64,000 nt of DNA from an uncultured Desulfobacter sp. (GTDB taxonomy: Bacteria > Desulfobacterota > Desulfobacteria > Desulfobacterales > Desulfobacteraceae): positions 2,480,001-2,544,000 of the forward strand of contig NZ_OY762929.1 of NCBI RefSeq assembly GCF_963666675.1, in the 5' to 3' direction. Below the pieces are notes generated by a model, which was not told the DNA's origin, ran no database searches, and saw nothing but the letters and a program-made list of their open reading frames with translations. This document shows positions 36,594-45,220 of this stretch, in pieces (positions within the stretch are counted from its first letter, which is position 1; the number at the start of each line of letters is the position of its first letter). A program made the translations under genes and the position numbers.

Positions 36594-37025
36594 TTAGAAG
36601 ACGCCCAATTGACACGGCTTGATTCGGATCTCAAGCTGTTCACAAACCGATCCCATGTTTAATTTGGATATTTTAAATTCCCCGGTAAGTTCCCAGCAGG
36701 TTTTGCAGGCAATTTTTCCGTCGGATTGACATTCAAGAATCCTGTCTTTTAACTGTGGTGTCATGTGGGCATCGGGGTTGAAATTTTTTTTGCCCTTGGC
36801 GTGTCCCAAAAGGCCCAGTTGGCATTGTGCAATGCGAAGTTCAAGCAGATCCGCCTGGGTTCCGATCTCTTTTGGTGAACAATTGTGGGCCTTTGCAAGG
36901 CGGTGGGCACTTGCACATGCAAGTTTGCCGTTGCTGCTTGCCTGGATAATAGGCCCGCTCAACCGCTGGTCCAACTGCGCATCGGGGTGCCTTTTTGCAT
37001 AATTATCCCTGTCCTGGTGTCCCAT
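36594..37025 (-). CDS. hypothetical protein with internal duplication
   Basis: 143 residues with two similar halves. Each half ends in GTQADLLELRIAQCQLGLLG (about 54-73) or GSVCEQLEIRIKPCQLGVF (about 125-143). Each is preceded by a GKLACASAHRLA / GKIACKTCWELT segment. Conserved Cys in both halves suggest metal or cluster binding. No signal peptide. I do not recognise the family. Repeat F lies about 44 bp upstream and may be in its 5' leader. Confidence 0.65.
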   Translation of the reverse strand: MGHQDRDNYAKRHPDAQLDQRLSGPIIQASSNGKLACASAHRLAKAHNCSPKEIGTQADLLELRIAQCQLGLLGHAKGKKNFNPDAHMTPQLKDRILECQSDGKIACKTCWELTGEFKISKLNMGSVCEQLEIRIKPCQLGVF

Positions 37026-37068
37026 AATATTTAATTGACTCTTTTTTCAGGTTTATGTAAGGGTGGCT

Positions 37069-37170
37069 TTTTATAAGAAAGTCTGGCTTAATTACTTTTC
37101 AGATTTCTTACACGTTGTTGTGGGCTAAGCCCGGCAGGTAATATTGCCAGGTCGGCCCATGGCCGTTATA
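37069..37170 (-). repeat. interspersed structured repeat, copy F
   Basis: Minus strand: ATAACGGCCATGGGCCGACC, stem 2 CCTGGCA/TGCCGGG, GGGCTTAGCCC, box CCACAACAACG, tail hairpin TAAGAAA-TCTG/CAGA-TTTCTTA then TATAAAAA. The tail sequence differs wholly from copies B and E while the pairing is kept. Confidence 0.8.
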
Positions 37171-37204
37171 GCGCAAAACGATTAGAGGATAAAGGCCTTA
37201 TTTT

Positions 37205-38098
37205 ATGAAAGAGATACTTGGATCCGGCAAATTCCAAATGATATACATTGCCTCCTGCGGAGAGGGCGTCAACGCCTTTCATCTTGTGGAATCCACCCTT
37301 GTACAGTTTCCCGATTCCGATATCACCGTTGTAAAAGTCCCCAGGATACGCACGGAAAGCCAGGTCGATGACCTTATCGATAAGGTCAAGGATATAGAAA
37401 GTATTATTGTTCATACCATTGTTGATTCAAATCTTAGAAAATATCTTACCCGCCAGGGCATGGAAAATCAGATTGTCACCATTGATCTGATGGGTCCCAT
37501 TATTTCAAGGATCGAAACCTTCCTTGACCGCAAGCCGTTGGAAACACCGGGGCTCTACAGAGAGATTCACCTGGTGAACCTGGAACAGGTCTCCGCCATC
37601 GATTTTGCCCTGGCCCATGATGACGGTTTGAACCCGGAGACCATCACCGAGGCCGAAATTGTGCTGATCGGACTGTCCCGGGCCGGAAAAACACCCTTGT
37701 CCATGTATATGAGCGTGCTGGGATGGAAAGTTGCCAATATCCCATTTGTCCCGGGCGTTCCCATGCCCGAGACCCTGGATCTTGTGGACCGGCGCCGGGT
37801 TTTTGCGCTGAACATCAACCAGGAACAGCTACAGGCGCACAGACGTATGCGCCAGGAGAGTTTAGGCGCAAAGGACATCTACGCCTATTCCGGAAAGGAT
37901 GAAATTGAACGGGAGATTGAGCACGCCCAAAAATATTTTATCACCAAAGGCTATTCCATGGTCAATGTGAGCAATAAACCCATAGAAACCAGTGCAGAAG
38001 AGATTATCGAAATGATTACGCGCAGGTTCAGGGGTAATGCCCATATCCGGGATTTTATTCAGAATACGGGCACCCAGCAAAGTGAATTAAATTTTTGA
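37205..38098 (+). CDS. pyruvate,phosphate dikinase regulatory protein (bifunctional kinase/phosphorylase)
   Basis: 297 residues. DUF299/PPDK-PEP synthase regulator family: uses ADP to phosphorylate a Thr beside the catalytic His of PPDK (inactivating it) and Pi to remove it. Seen here: VHTIVDSNLR in the N-terminal half, the P-loop-like GLSRAGKTPLSMYM (156-169), KVANIPFVPG and RRRVFALNI. The PPDK gene lies 2 kb downstream and contains the target Thr-Ser-His motif, so the pair is very likely functional together. Confidence 0.9.
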   Translation: MKEILGSGKFQMIYIASCGEGVNAFHLVESTLVQFPDSDITVVKVPRIRTESQVDDLIDKVKDIESIIVHTIVDSNLRKYLTRQGMENQIVTIDLMGPIISRIETFLDRKPLETPGLYREIHLVNLEQVSAIDFALAHDDGLNPETITEAEIVLIGLSRAGKTPLSMYMSVLGWKVANIPFVPGVPMPETLDLVDRRRVFALNINQEQLQAHRRMRQESLGAKDIYAYSGKDEIEREIEHAQKYFITKGYSMVNVSNKPIETSAEEIIEMITRRFRGNAHIRDFIQNTGTQQSELNF

Positions 38099-38119
38099 TT
38101 TAAGATCTTTATTAATAAT

Positions 38120-38482
38120 ATGCCTGAAAACAAAGCGCAATCAGACCGACGAAAATCCATGGATCTTTTTCGGCTTGTATTTATCTGGATGAATATCGCC
38201 GCCTGTGTTGGATTGATTGCTGCCATTCTGATTTTTCACAGGGCACAGCCCGAATTTGAAACCTTTTTCGACCGTTTTTACGATCTGCAATTAAGGCGTT
38301 ACTGGGATCAGAACTATGTCCGATTCCTTGTTGACGTGCTGGGTGCAGGCGCCCTGGTCAGTGCTGCAGGGCTTTGGCTTTCCAGGTACCGGGGCCGGCG
38401 GAGCACGGATCACCGGCGTCTTGTGCTGGTGTTAACCATTCTTTATAGTCTGCTTTTTGTTCTGTCCAAAACCTTGTTGTAA
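38120..38482 (+). CDS. small membrane protein, unknown function
   Basis: 120 residues. Basic N-terminus, then three hydrophobic helices (about 18-40, 72-92, 100-118) with an acidic/aromatic loop (PEFETFFDRFYDLQLRRYW) between the first two. No family recognised. It follows the PPDK regulator by 21 bp and may be co-transcribed. Confidence 0.65.
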   Translation: MPENKAQSDRRKSMDLFRLVFIWMNIAACVGLIAAILIFHRAQPEFETFFDRFYDLQLRRYWDQNYVRFLVDVLGAGALVSAAGLWLSRYRGRRSTDHRRLVLVLTILYSLLFVLSKTLL

Positions 38483-38584
38483 GGCCCCAATCAGAAGATT
38501 CATGGACGGGTCCAATCAAGAAGTTCGGGAGGCATGCCGATAATTGTATTATCTTAAAACCAGAGATCTTTAGGACTGACAGAT

Positions 38585-39412
38585 ATGACTTGTTATTCTC
38601 TTTTGGTGTTTATATTGATTGCAATGGCAACGGCAATGCCCTGTAACGCCAGGGATTTTATGGTGGAATTTGTTGAAGAAAACTATATGGAGAACCAGGA
38701 AGAGTATGTCAAATCCCCCATGATTTATCACTCGTTTCAGGTGCGCTCCCATGCGGGATTAAAGATGCTGGTACTCACCGGGGACCATCCCGAATACCGC
38801 AGGTGGTTGCGCAGCTACGTTGCCCAGGATAAAGGGTTTATTGTCAAGGTGCCCGACGATGAAAACGATCTGTTTATTCGTTCGAAAGTCTATCAAACCG
38901 ATGCGACAAACCTCCATCCCTTTAACCCTGCAAACTGGTCAATGGCAAACAGCCGTGTGTTTGACACCAAGGAGCTACCCGATTCCCAGGCCTATATGAC
39001 AGCCGGTCAAGAACATATTCTCGTACTGGACCAAAATAGCAAACGCAGCGAACTTATAGATAATGTGGTCAAGCGTATGGGATATATCGGCATGATTTCC
39101 AGTGATCCGAAAGTGGCTTTGGGCATGTTTCAAAATCAGCCTGAAAAATTTAAAATGGTCATTGTAAATTACGATATATCCGGCATGGGGTCCCAGGCCT
39201 TTGTGGATCAACTGCTCAAGATTGATAAAAAAATCCCAATACTTGTGGAAACCGGTTATAATAACGAAAAACGCAAACATCAGTATTTGTCAAAATATTC
39301 CGGGGCCGGGACGGTTACGGTGACCCCCGTGGCGTTGAATCATTTACAGCAGACCATAAAAAAATTAATACAACCTGGAAAAAAGACCGGGGAGCAACCG
39401 GTTAATGGATAA
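38585..39412 (+). CDS. exported protein with degenerate receiver-like domain
   Basis: 275 residues. A signal peptide is at 1-23 (cleavage after CNA likely). The N-terminal domain (about 25-135) is unrecognised. Residues 143-262 follow a CheY-like pattern: HILVLDQNSKR, MVIVNYDISGMG, ILVETGY, VTVTPVAL. The phosphoacceptor Asp position is N195, the usual Lys of the KP motif is T247, and one of the acidic pair is Gln. It cannot be phosphorylated in the usual way and it is outside the cytoplasm. AGGA lies 9 bases before ATG. The next gene overlaps by 8 bp. Confidence 0.75.
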   Translation: MTCYSLLVFILIAMATAMPCNARDFMVEFVEENYMENQEEYVKSPMIYHSFQVRSHAGLKMLVLTGDHPEYRRWLRSYVAQDKGFIVKVPDDENDLFIRSKVYQTDATNLHPFNPANWSMANSRVFDTKELPDSQAYMTAGQEHILVLDQNSKRSELIDNVVKRMGYIGMISSDPKVALGMFQNQPEKFKMVIVNYDISGMGSQAFVDQLLKIDKKIPILVETGYNNEKRKHQYLSKYSGAGTVTVTPVALNHLQQTIKKLIQPGKKTGEQPVNG

Positions 39413-39845
39413 AATGCATAAGATAATAAAAATATATGGCGTCATCTTTATATTTTTTTTAACGTTGCCCGGCAGCGTATGCAATGCAGATCAACAATTT
39501 CAGGACCTCAAGGCCGGGTTTAAAAATTTTATTCAATGCGAACTCACCCGCACAGATGCCGAAAATCATTTTAAGGGAAACGCGTTTAACGTGGCCATGG
39601 TGAACCTTTTCAATGTGACCACGGAACTGGATATCACCATTCTTACCGGGGCGGTGAAGTGCGATGTCCAAGGCAAGTACCGGACCTTGTATGTTGCTTT
39701 GGGGTTGAGGGAACTAAAAGGGAAAAAAGTGGTTTCCTATTTCACCGTTCGACACAAAGATTTTCGCATTCTTGCCACCGAGCTGATCCGCTATCCGTAC
39801 AAGGAGCGCTGCCCGTGGGCCCGGTACTGGATCAGCCCGGAGTAA
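39405..39845 (+). CDS. exported hypothetical protein
   Basis: 146 residues with a signal peptide (hydrophobic 9-24, cleavage near SVCNA-D). The mature part is about 120 residues, with beta-strand pattern and two cysteines (CDV and CPW). No family recognised. Its start overlaps the stop of the pseudo-receiver gene by 8 bp, so the two are translated together and may form a periplasmic complex. Confidence 0.65.
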   Translation: MDKMHKIIKIYGVIFIFFLTLPGSVCNADQQFQDLKAGFKNFIQCELTRTDAENHFKGNAFNVAMVNLFNVTTELDITILTGAVKCDVQGKYRTLYVALGLRELKGKKVVSYFTVRHKDFRILATELIRYPYKERCPWARYWISPE

Positions 39846-40001
39846 TGCGTGCCCGACCGAAAACCGTAAATTTTGCCGATTTCAGCCCGCCTCGTACTCA
39901 ACAAAATTGCCAGGTTTTCATTCAGACACTGATTACAATCATATCGTAACTCTAAAATTTCCCATCCGCCGCTCCGAGAAGCGACAATTCACGTTTCGTA
40001 A

Positions 40002-40034
40002 CGTATCAAGACATATTCCGGATATCTTGATACG
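40002..40034. repeat. inverted repeat in the convergent gap
   Basis: CGTATCAAGA (40002-40011) / TCTTGATACG (40025-40034), a 10-bp perfect stem without a T-run. Function unknown; could be an mRNA 3'-end hairpin. Confidence 0.5.
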
Positions 40035-40063
40035 GAAACTTGGAACTGATACCAAACTACGAA

Positions 40064-40107
40064 CACAAAAGAAGCCTGGCCGCCTGAAGCGGCCAGGCTT
40101 CTTTTGT
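40064..40107. terminator. bidirectional intrinsic terminator
   Basis: A perfect 19-bp stem ACAAAAGAAGCCTGGCCGC / GCGGCCAGGCTTCTTTTGT with a 5-base loop, shared by the convergent exported-protein and ppdK genes. Confidence 0.9.
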
Positions 40108-40119
40108 CATACCGGTCAA

Positions 40120-42846
40120 TTATCTACAGTCAGGATACATAATGGCGGCCTGGGACGCAGCCAGCCGTGCAATGGGCACCCGGTAGGGGGAGCACGATAC
40201 ATAGCTGAGTCCTGCTTTATGGCAGAAAAAGACCGATTCGGGGTCTCCGCCGTGTTCACCGCAGATGCCTAGCTTGATGTCCGGACGGGTTTTGCGGCCG
40301 CGTTCCACCGCCGTTGTCACAAGTCCCCCCACAGCTTCCTGGTCAAGGGTCTCAAAGGGGTCTGAACTGAGGATGGCATTGTCAATGTAATCGTTCATAA
40401 AAGAGCCGATATCGTCCCTTGAGAAGCCAAAGGTCATCTGGGTCAGATCATTGGTGCCGAAAGAGAAAAATTGAGCATATTCGGCCATTTTGTCTGCAAT
40501 CAAGGCGGCTCTTGGGATTTCAATCATCGTGCCGTACAGGTAGGGAATGACATCCAGGTCGTAGGCTTTAACGGTCTGCTCATAGCATGCTTTAACGATA
40601 TCCTGGACAAAGGCCAGCTCTTTTTCGTTACAGGTTACCGGTACCATAATTTCGGGCATGGGGTTTTTGCCCGCTTTGATCAATTCTGCACACGCCTCAA
40701 AGATGGCCTGCACCTGCATCTGGGAGATTTCAGGATAGGTGATCCCAAGTCTGACCCCCCTGTGCCCGATCATGGGGTTGGATTCCAGCAGCTGCTCACT
40801 GCGCTTGAACACCTCTTCGATGTCAATATGCAGCGCATCGGCGATTTCCTGCTGATTTTCCAGGGACTGGGGCACAAATTCATGCAGGGGCGGGTCCAGC
40901 AGGCGCATGGTCACGGGCAGATTGTCCATGACCTCCAAAGTTGTCTTGAGTTCCTCTTTGACAAAGGGAAACAGCTCTTTAAGAGCTGCCTCTCTTTCGT
41001 CGTGGGTCTTGCTTAAAATCATTTTGCGCAAAAGAAAAAGAGGCGTATCTGAATTGGCACCGTAAAACATGTGCTCTGTTCTGAAAAGTCCGATCCCCTG
41101 GGCGCCAAATTCAAGGGCGGTTGCGGCATCTTCCGGGGTGTCCGCATTGGTGCGAACCTGCATGGCCCGGTATTTATCCGCAATGCTCATGAATGTCTTG
41201 AATCTGACATTTTCCGAGGCATCTTTCATTTTGAGCTTACCCTCGTAGACAATGCCTTTGGTGCCGTTCAGGGTGAAGGTGTCGCCCTCCTTGAATGTCC
41301 GGGTGCCCACACGAAGTTCTTTGGTTTCAAAATTGATCTTAAGGGCGCCTGCGCCCACAATACAACATTTGCCCCATCCCCTGGCCACCAGGGCCGCATG
41401 GGAGGTCATACCGCCCCGGGCCGTGAGAACGGCGGCTGCCGCCCGCATGCCTTCGATATCTTCGGGATTGGTCTCTTCTCTGACCAGAATGACTTTTTTG
41501 TCTGATTTGGCCCATTGCACCGCATCGTCGGAGGAGAACACAATCTGCCCCCATGCACCGCCGGGACCTGCGGGAAGCCCTTCTGCAACCTTGACAGCTG
41601 CTTTTTCGGCATCGGGGTCCACAATGGGGTGAAGCATGTCATCCAGGATTTTAGGATCAAGGCGGCACACCATGGTCTTTTCGTCAATGGTGCCTTCTTC
41701 GAGCATGTCCATGGCCATGTTCAGGGCTGCGGTGGCCGTGCGTTTACCCACCCGGCACTGGAGCATGTATAGTCTACCTTCCTGGATGGTGAATTCGATG
41801 TCCTGCATGTCCTTGTAATGCGCTTCTAAGAGATTTCTGATCTCAAACAACTGCTGGTAAAGCTCGGGCATGGACTCTTCCAAGGACGCCAGGTGTTTGT
41901 TCTGCATATTTTTGGTGTCGTTGTTTAATGGGTTCGGGGTACGGGTCCCTGCCACCACATCTTCTCCCTGGGCATTGACCAGCCACTCTCCATAGAATTT
42001 ATTGTCGCCCGTGGCAGGATCCCTGGTAAAGGCAACCCCCGTGGCCGATGTGTCGCCCATGTTTCCGAACACCATGGTCTGGACATTGACGGCCGTACCC
42101 CAGCTGTCGGGGATATGTTCAATGCGCCGGTAGGAAACGGCCCGTTTCCCGTTCCAGCTTTTAAAAACAGCACCGATGGCGCCCATGAGCTGAGCTTTGG
42201 GGTCATCGGGGAAATCAGCCCCCAGATCTTCCCGGATTTTTTTCTTAAACCGGTCGCACAGGCTTTTTAAATCTTCGGTTGAGATGTCGGTGTCATTGTC
42301 ATAGCCCTTGTCGTTTTTCAGGTTGTTCATCATCATTTCAAGGTTCATGCGGATACCCATGCCGTCCCTGGGGCTGACCTGTTCTGCTTTTTCCATGACC
42401 ACATCGGAATACATCATGATCAGCCGGCGGTAGGCATCATACACAAACCATTCATTGTCGGTTTTTTTAATCAATCCCGGGATTGTGGTGGTACACAGGC
42501 CGACATTCAATATGGTCTCCATCATTCCTGGCATTGAGCTTCTGGCTCCGGACCTGCAGGATACCAGCAATGGATTTTCCGGGTTACCGAAAACCATGCC
42601 GGTATGGGACTCGATGTTGGCCATGGCTTTGAGAATTTCATCTTCAAGGGTATCCGGAAAGCGGCCGTTTAAATCAAAATAGTGATTACAGCATTCCGTT
42701 GATATAGTAAAACCGGGAGGAACTGGCAGTTTCAACTTTGCCATCTCTGCAAGGTTGGCGCCTTTTCCGCCTAAAAGGTTTTTTTGACTAGCATCCCCAT
42801 CTGTTTTATCAGGTCCGAACTCATAGATGTATTTGGTCATTTTCAT
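40120..42846 (-). CDS. ppdK: pyruvate, phosphate dikinase
   Basis: 908 residues. Interconverts pyruvate + ATP + Pi and PEP + AMP + PPi in the cytoplasm, for gluconeogenesis or PPi-linked glycolysis. N-terminal ATP-grasp with GGKGANLAEM, central swivel domain with GGMTSHAALVARG (regulatory T481, catalytic H483), and C-terminal PEP/pyruvate TIM barrel ending with ICGEHGGDPESV. Start ATG 42846 has GGTGA upstream. It pairs with the regulator at 37205-38098. With the 6-phosphofructokinase of the window, it suggests PEP/pyruvate flux control. Confidence 0.95.
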   Translation of the reverse strand: MKMTKYIYEFGPDKTDGDASQKNLLGGKGANLAEMAKLKLPVPPGFTISTECCNHYFDLNGRFPDTLEDEILKAMANIESHTGMVFGNPENPLLVSCRSGARSSMPGMMETILNVGLCTTTIPGLIKKTDNEWFVYDAYRRLIMMYSDVVMEKAEQVSPRDGMGIRMNLEMMMNNLKNDKGYDNDTDISTEDLKSLCDRFKKKIREDLGADFPDDPKAQLMGAIGAVFKSWNGKRAVSYRRIEHIPDSWGTAVNVQTMVFGNMGDTSATGVAFTRDPATGDNKFYGEWLVNAQGEDVVAGTRTPNPLNNDTKNMQNKHLASLEESMPELYQQLFEIRNLLEAHYKDMQDIEFTIQEGRLYMLQCRVGKRTATAALNMAMDMLEEGTIDEKTMVCRLDPKILDDMLHPIVDPDAEKAAVKVAEGLPAGPGGAWGQIVFSSDDAVQWAKSDKKVILVREETNPEDIEGMRAAAAVLTARGGMTSHAALVARGWGKCCIVGAGALKINFETKELRVGTRTFKEGDTFTLNGTKGIVYEGKLKMKDASENVRFKTFMSIADKYRAMQVRTNADTPEDAATALEFGAQGIGLFRTEHMFYGANSDTPLFLLRKMILSKTHDEREAALKELFPFVKEELKTTLEVMDNLPVTMRLLDPPLHEFVPQSLENQQEIADALHIDIEEVFKRSEQLLESNPMIGHRGVRLGITYPEISQMQVQAIFEACAELIKAGKNPMPEIMVPVTCNEKELAFVQDIVKACYEQTVKAYDLDVIPYLYGTMIEIPRAALIADKMAEYAQFFSFGTNDLTQMTFGFSRDDIGSFMNDYIDNAILSSDPFETLDQEAVGGLVTTAVERGRKTRPDIKLGICGEHGGDPESVFFCHKAGLSYVSCSPYRVPIARLAASQAAIMYPDCR

Positions 42847-43140
42847 TCACCGCTTGTATGGTTAAAGTCTTAAAATTTTAAAGACATTCTTTAATTAAAG
42901 ACAAATTGATGTTTGGCTTACTCATGCCGTGGAATCAGCCGGTATTTGATTTATTCATAAAGCCTATCAAGAATTAACATTTACTATTAAAACTTTGGGT
43001 AAATCAAGTCAAATAAAATCTTATGTTTATAAATTACGGCGTCAATGATAATATTGCCCTCTTTAAATTTGGTGCACAGCCAGTTCTTTATCGCGTGTGG
43101 ACTAATTGTGATAAAGAGCTGGGGCAAACAGGAGGAATAA
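42847..43140. other. divergent intergenic region ppdK / ABC-F
   Basis: AT-rich DNA with no gene. The right end has the leader hairpin listed separately and an AGGAGGAATAA ribosome site before the ABC-F ATG. Confidence 0.5.
43080..43122 (+). promoter_or_regulatory. leader hairpin before the ABC-F gene
   Basis: CCAGTTCTTTATC (43080-43092) pairs with GATAAAGAGCTGG (43110-43122) over 13 positions with one G-U, around a 17-base loop. It ends 18 bp before ATG and just before the AGGAGG site. No T-run follows, so it is not a terminator. It may control access to the ribosome site. ABC-F genes of other bacteria are often leader-regulated; that link is inference. Confidence 0.5.
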
Positions 43141-44985
43141 ATGCTGAATATAGAATCCATAACCAAAGGATTCGCCGATCAGGTATTGCTTGACAACACG
43201 GGCATCCAGATCAATTCCGGTGAACGGGTGGGCCTGGTGGGAAGAAACGGTCATGGAAAAACCACGCTTTTAAATATCATTGCAGGCACGGAGCACCCCG
43301 ATGACGGGCGGGTTATTGTGCCCAGTGGATATCGGATCGGCGTGCTGTCCCAGCATATAAAATTCAGCAAACCTACGGTCCTTGAAGAGGCCATGCTTGG
43401 CCTGCCGGACCATGAGCGCGACCATTTCTGGAAAGCTGAAAAGATTTTGTCGGGTCTGGGGTTTTCCGAAGACGCCATGCAAAAGGACCCGATGCAGTTT
43501 TCCGGCGGCTACCAGGTGCGGTTAAATCTTGCAAAAGTATTGGTCTCCGAACCTGACCTGCTGATTCTTGATGAGCCCACCAATTATCTGGACATTACAT
43601 CCATCCGCTGGATTACCGGATTTCTTATCTCCTGGCCAAGGGAGATGCTTCTAGTAACCCATGACCGGGGATTCATGGATAATGTGGTCACCCATGTTGT
43701 GGGGATTCACCGCCGCAAGATGAAAAAGATAGAGGGCGATACGGCTAAATATTATCTCCAGGTGGCCCAGGACGAAGAGATCTATGAAAAAACCCGGGTC
43801 AATGAGGAAAAGCGCAAAAAAGAGATTGAACTGTTCATCAGCCGGTTCCGGGCCAAGGCAAGGCTGGCCAACATGGTGCAGTCCAGAGTCAAGACCCTTG
43901 CCAAGCTTGACTCAAAAGACAAACTGGCAGAATTGAAAAACTTGGATTTTTCCTTTAATTATCTGCCGTTTGCCGGAAAACAAGTGCTGACTTGCGAAGA
44001 GTTAACGTTTGGGTACGATAAAAACAATCCGCTAATTAAAGACTTCTCTTTGACCGTCTATCCCGGGGACCGCGTCGCTGTGATCGGTAAAAACGGAAAA
44101 GGGAAAACCACATTCTTAAAATTAATCAGTCAGAGTATGGAGCCGGACTCAGGATGGGTAAGACCCAATCCGGGTGTGGCAATCGGCTATTTTGAGCAGA
44201 CCAATATCCAGACCTTGAATCAGCAGTTTACTGTGGAAGAAGAGATTTTGCACGCCTATCCTGAAACCGATCGCCAGATGGCCAGAAACATCTGCGGCGC
44301 CATGATGTTTGAACAGGATGCGGCTTTGAAAAAGATCAGTGTTCTGTCCGGCGGGGAAAAGGCAAGGGTCATGCTGGGTAAACTGTTGATCCGGCCTTTG
44401 AATCTTCTGCTCTTGGATGAGCCGTCAAACCATCTTGACATTGAATCCAGTGATGCCTTTGTGGAGGCGCTAAATGCCTTTGAGGGTGCAGTGGTCCTTG
44501 TCACCCATAATGAGATGTTTCTGCATGCCCTGGCAAACCGCCTGGTGATATTTAACTCCACCGGCATCGATATCTTTGAGGGTACCTACCAGGAATTTCT
44601 TGAAAAACAGGGGTGGGAAGATGAAGAACAGATCCCTGTCCGGCGAAAAAAAAACGCACAGCTTCCCAAAAAAGAGCTGCGCAAAAGAAAATCGGAGATT
44701 GTGGCCGAAAGATCAAAGCAGTTAACGCCGATAAATAAAACGATTAATAAACTTGAACGCGAGATCGAGGCAAAGGAAGCCAAAATGGCCCGGGTGAACG
44801 ACGATCTGCTTGCGGCATCCCAGGACCAGGACGGATTAAAAATTGCCACTTTATCCAAAGAACATGCTAAACTGGAATCCGAAATTGAGGCCCTGTTTGA
44901 TACCTTTGCGGACATCTCAGAGCAGGCAGATAAGATAAAAAATAAATTTGACCGGGAATTGGCCGGCCTTGAAGGTGGGGATTAA
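43141..44985 (+). CDS. ABC-F family ATPase (translation factor)
   Basis: 614 residues with two ABC cassettes and no membrane domain. Walker A GRNGHGKTT (35-43) and GKNGKGKTT (about 317). Signatures FSGGYQVRL and LSGGEKARV. Walker B LLILDEPTNYLD and LLLLDEPSNHLD. A P-site tRNA interaction linker lies at about 235-285 and a C-terminal basic coiled coil at about 530-612. ABC-F proteins act on the ribosome E site. Uup-like by its coiled coil, but which subfamily is not settled. Followed 1 bp later by a small membrane gene. Confidence 0.9.
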   Translation: MLNIESITKGFADQVLLDNTGIQINSGERVGLVGRNGHGKTTLLNIIAGTEHPDDGRVIVPSGYRIGVLSQHIKFSKPTVLEEAMLGLPDHERDHFWKAEKILSGLGFSEDAMQKDPMQFSGGYQVRLNLAKVLVSEPDLLILDEPTNYLDITSIRWITGFLISWPREMLLVTHDRGFMDNVVTHVVGIHRRKMKKIEGDTAKYYLQVAQDEEIYEKTRVNEEKRKKEIELFISRFRAKARLANMVQSRVKTLAKLDSKDKLAELKNLDFSFNYLPFAGKQVLTCEELTFGYDKNNPLIKDFSLTVYPGDRVAVIGKNGKGKTTFLKLISQSMEPDSGWVRPNPGVAIGYFEQTNIQTLNQQFTVEEEILHAYPETDRQMARNICGAMMFEQDAALKKISVLSGGEKARVMLGKLLIRPLNLLLLDEPSNHLDIESSDAFVEALNAFEGAVVLVTHNEMFLHALANRLVIFNSTGIDIFEGTYQEFLEKQGWEDEEQIPVRRKKNAQLPKKELRKRKSEIVAERSKQLTPINKTINKLEREIEAKEAKMARVNDDLLAASQDQDGLKIATLSKEHAKLESEIEALFDTFADISEQADKIKNKFDRELAGLEGGD

Positions 44986-44986
44986 G

Positions 44987-45202
44987 ATGGACAAACAAAA
45001 GCTGACATTCTATTATGGTATTATTCTGATCATCGTGGGGCTCGCGGTTTTTATCCGGGTGCCCCAGGTGATATCTCAAATTGAGACCATTGATTTTTTT
45101 AAAAATAAAATTGGAATCGTACGATTCTGCTCCTACTTTTTAGGCTTTCTTCTTGTCCTGGCCGGGGGTATCCGGGTGGGCAAAAATTATAAGAAGTCAT
45201 AA
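44987..45202 (+). CDS. small two-helix membrane protein
   Basis: 71 residues from ATG 44987, directly after the ABC-F stop; a longer frame to 44948 lies inside ABC-F. Two hydrophobic helices (about 6-26 and 45-62) with a short linker. No family recognised. It is located in an operon between ABC-F and the secretion-type ATPase (18-bp gap). Confidence 0.65.
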   Translation: MDKQKLTFYYGIILIIVGLAVFIRVPQVISQIETIDFFKNKIGIVRFCSYFLGFLLVLAGGIRVGKNYKKS

Positions 45203-45220
45203 GCGATTCAAGGATATTTT

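Noticed and set aside
39659..40272. Plus-strand frames overlapping the exported-protein gene end and the ppdK terminator
   Set aside because: They run through a perfect terminator hairpin and show no family resemblance.
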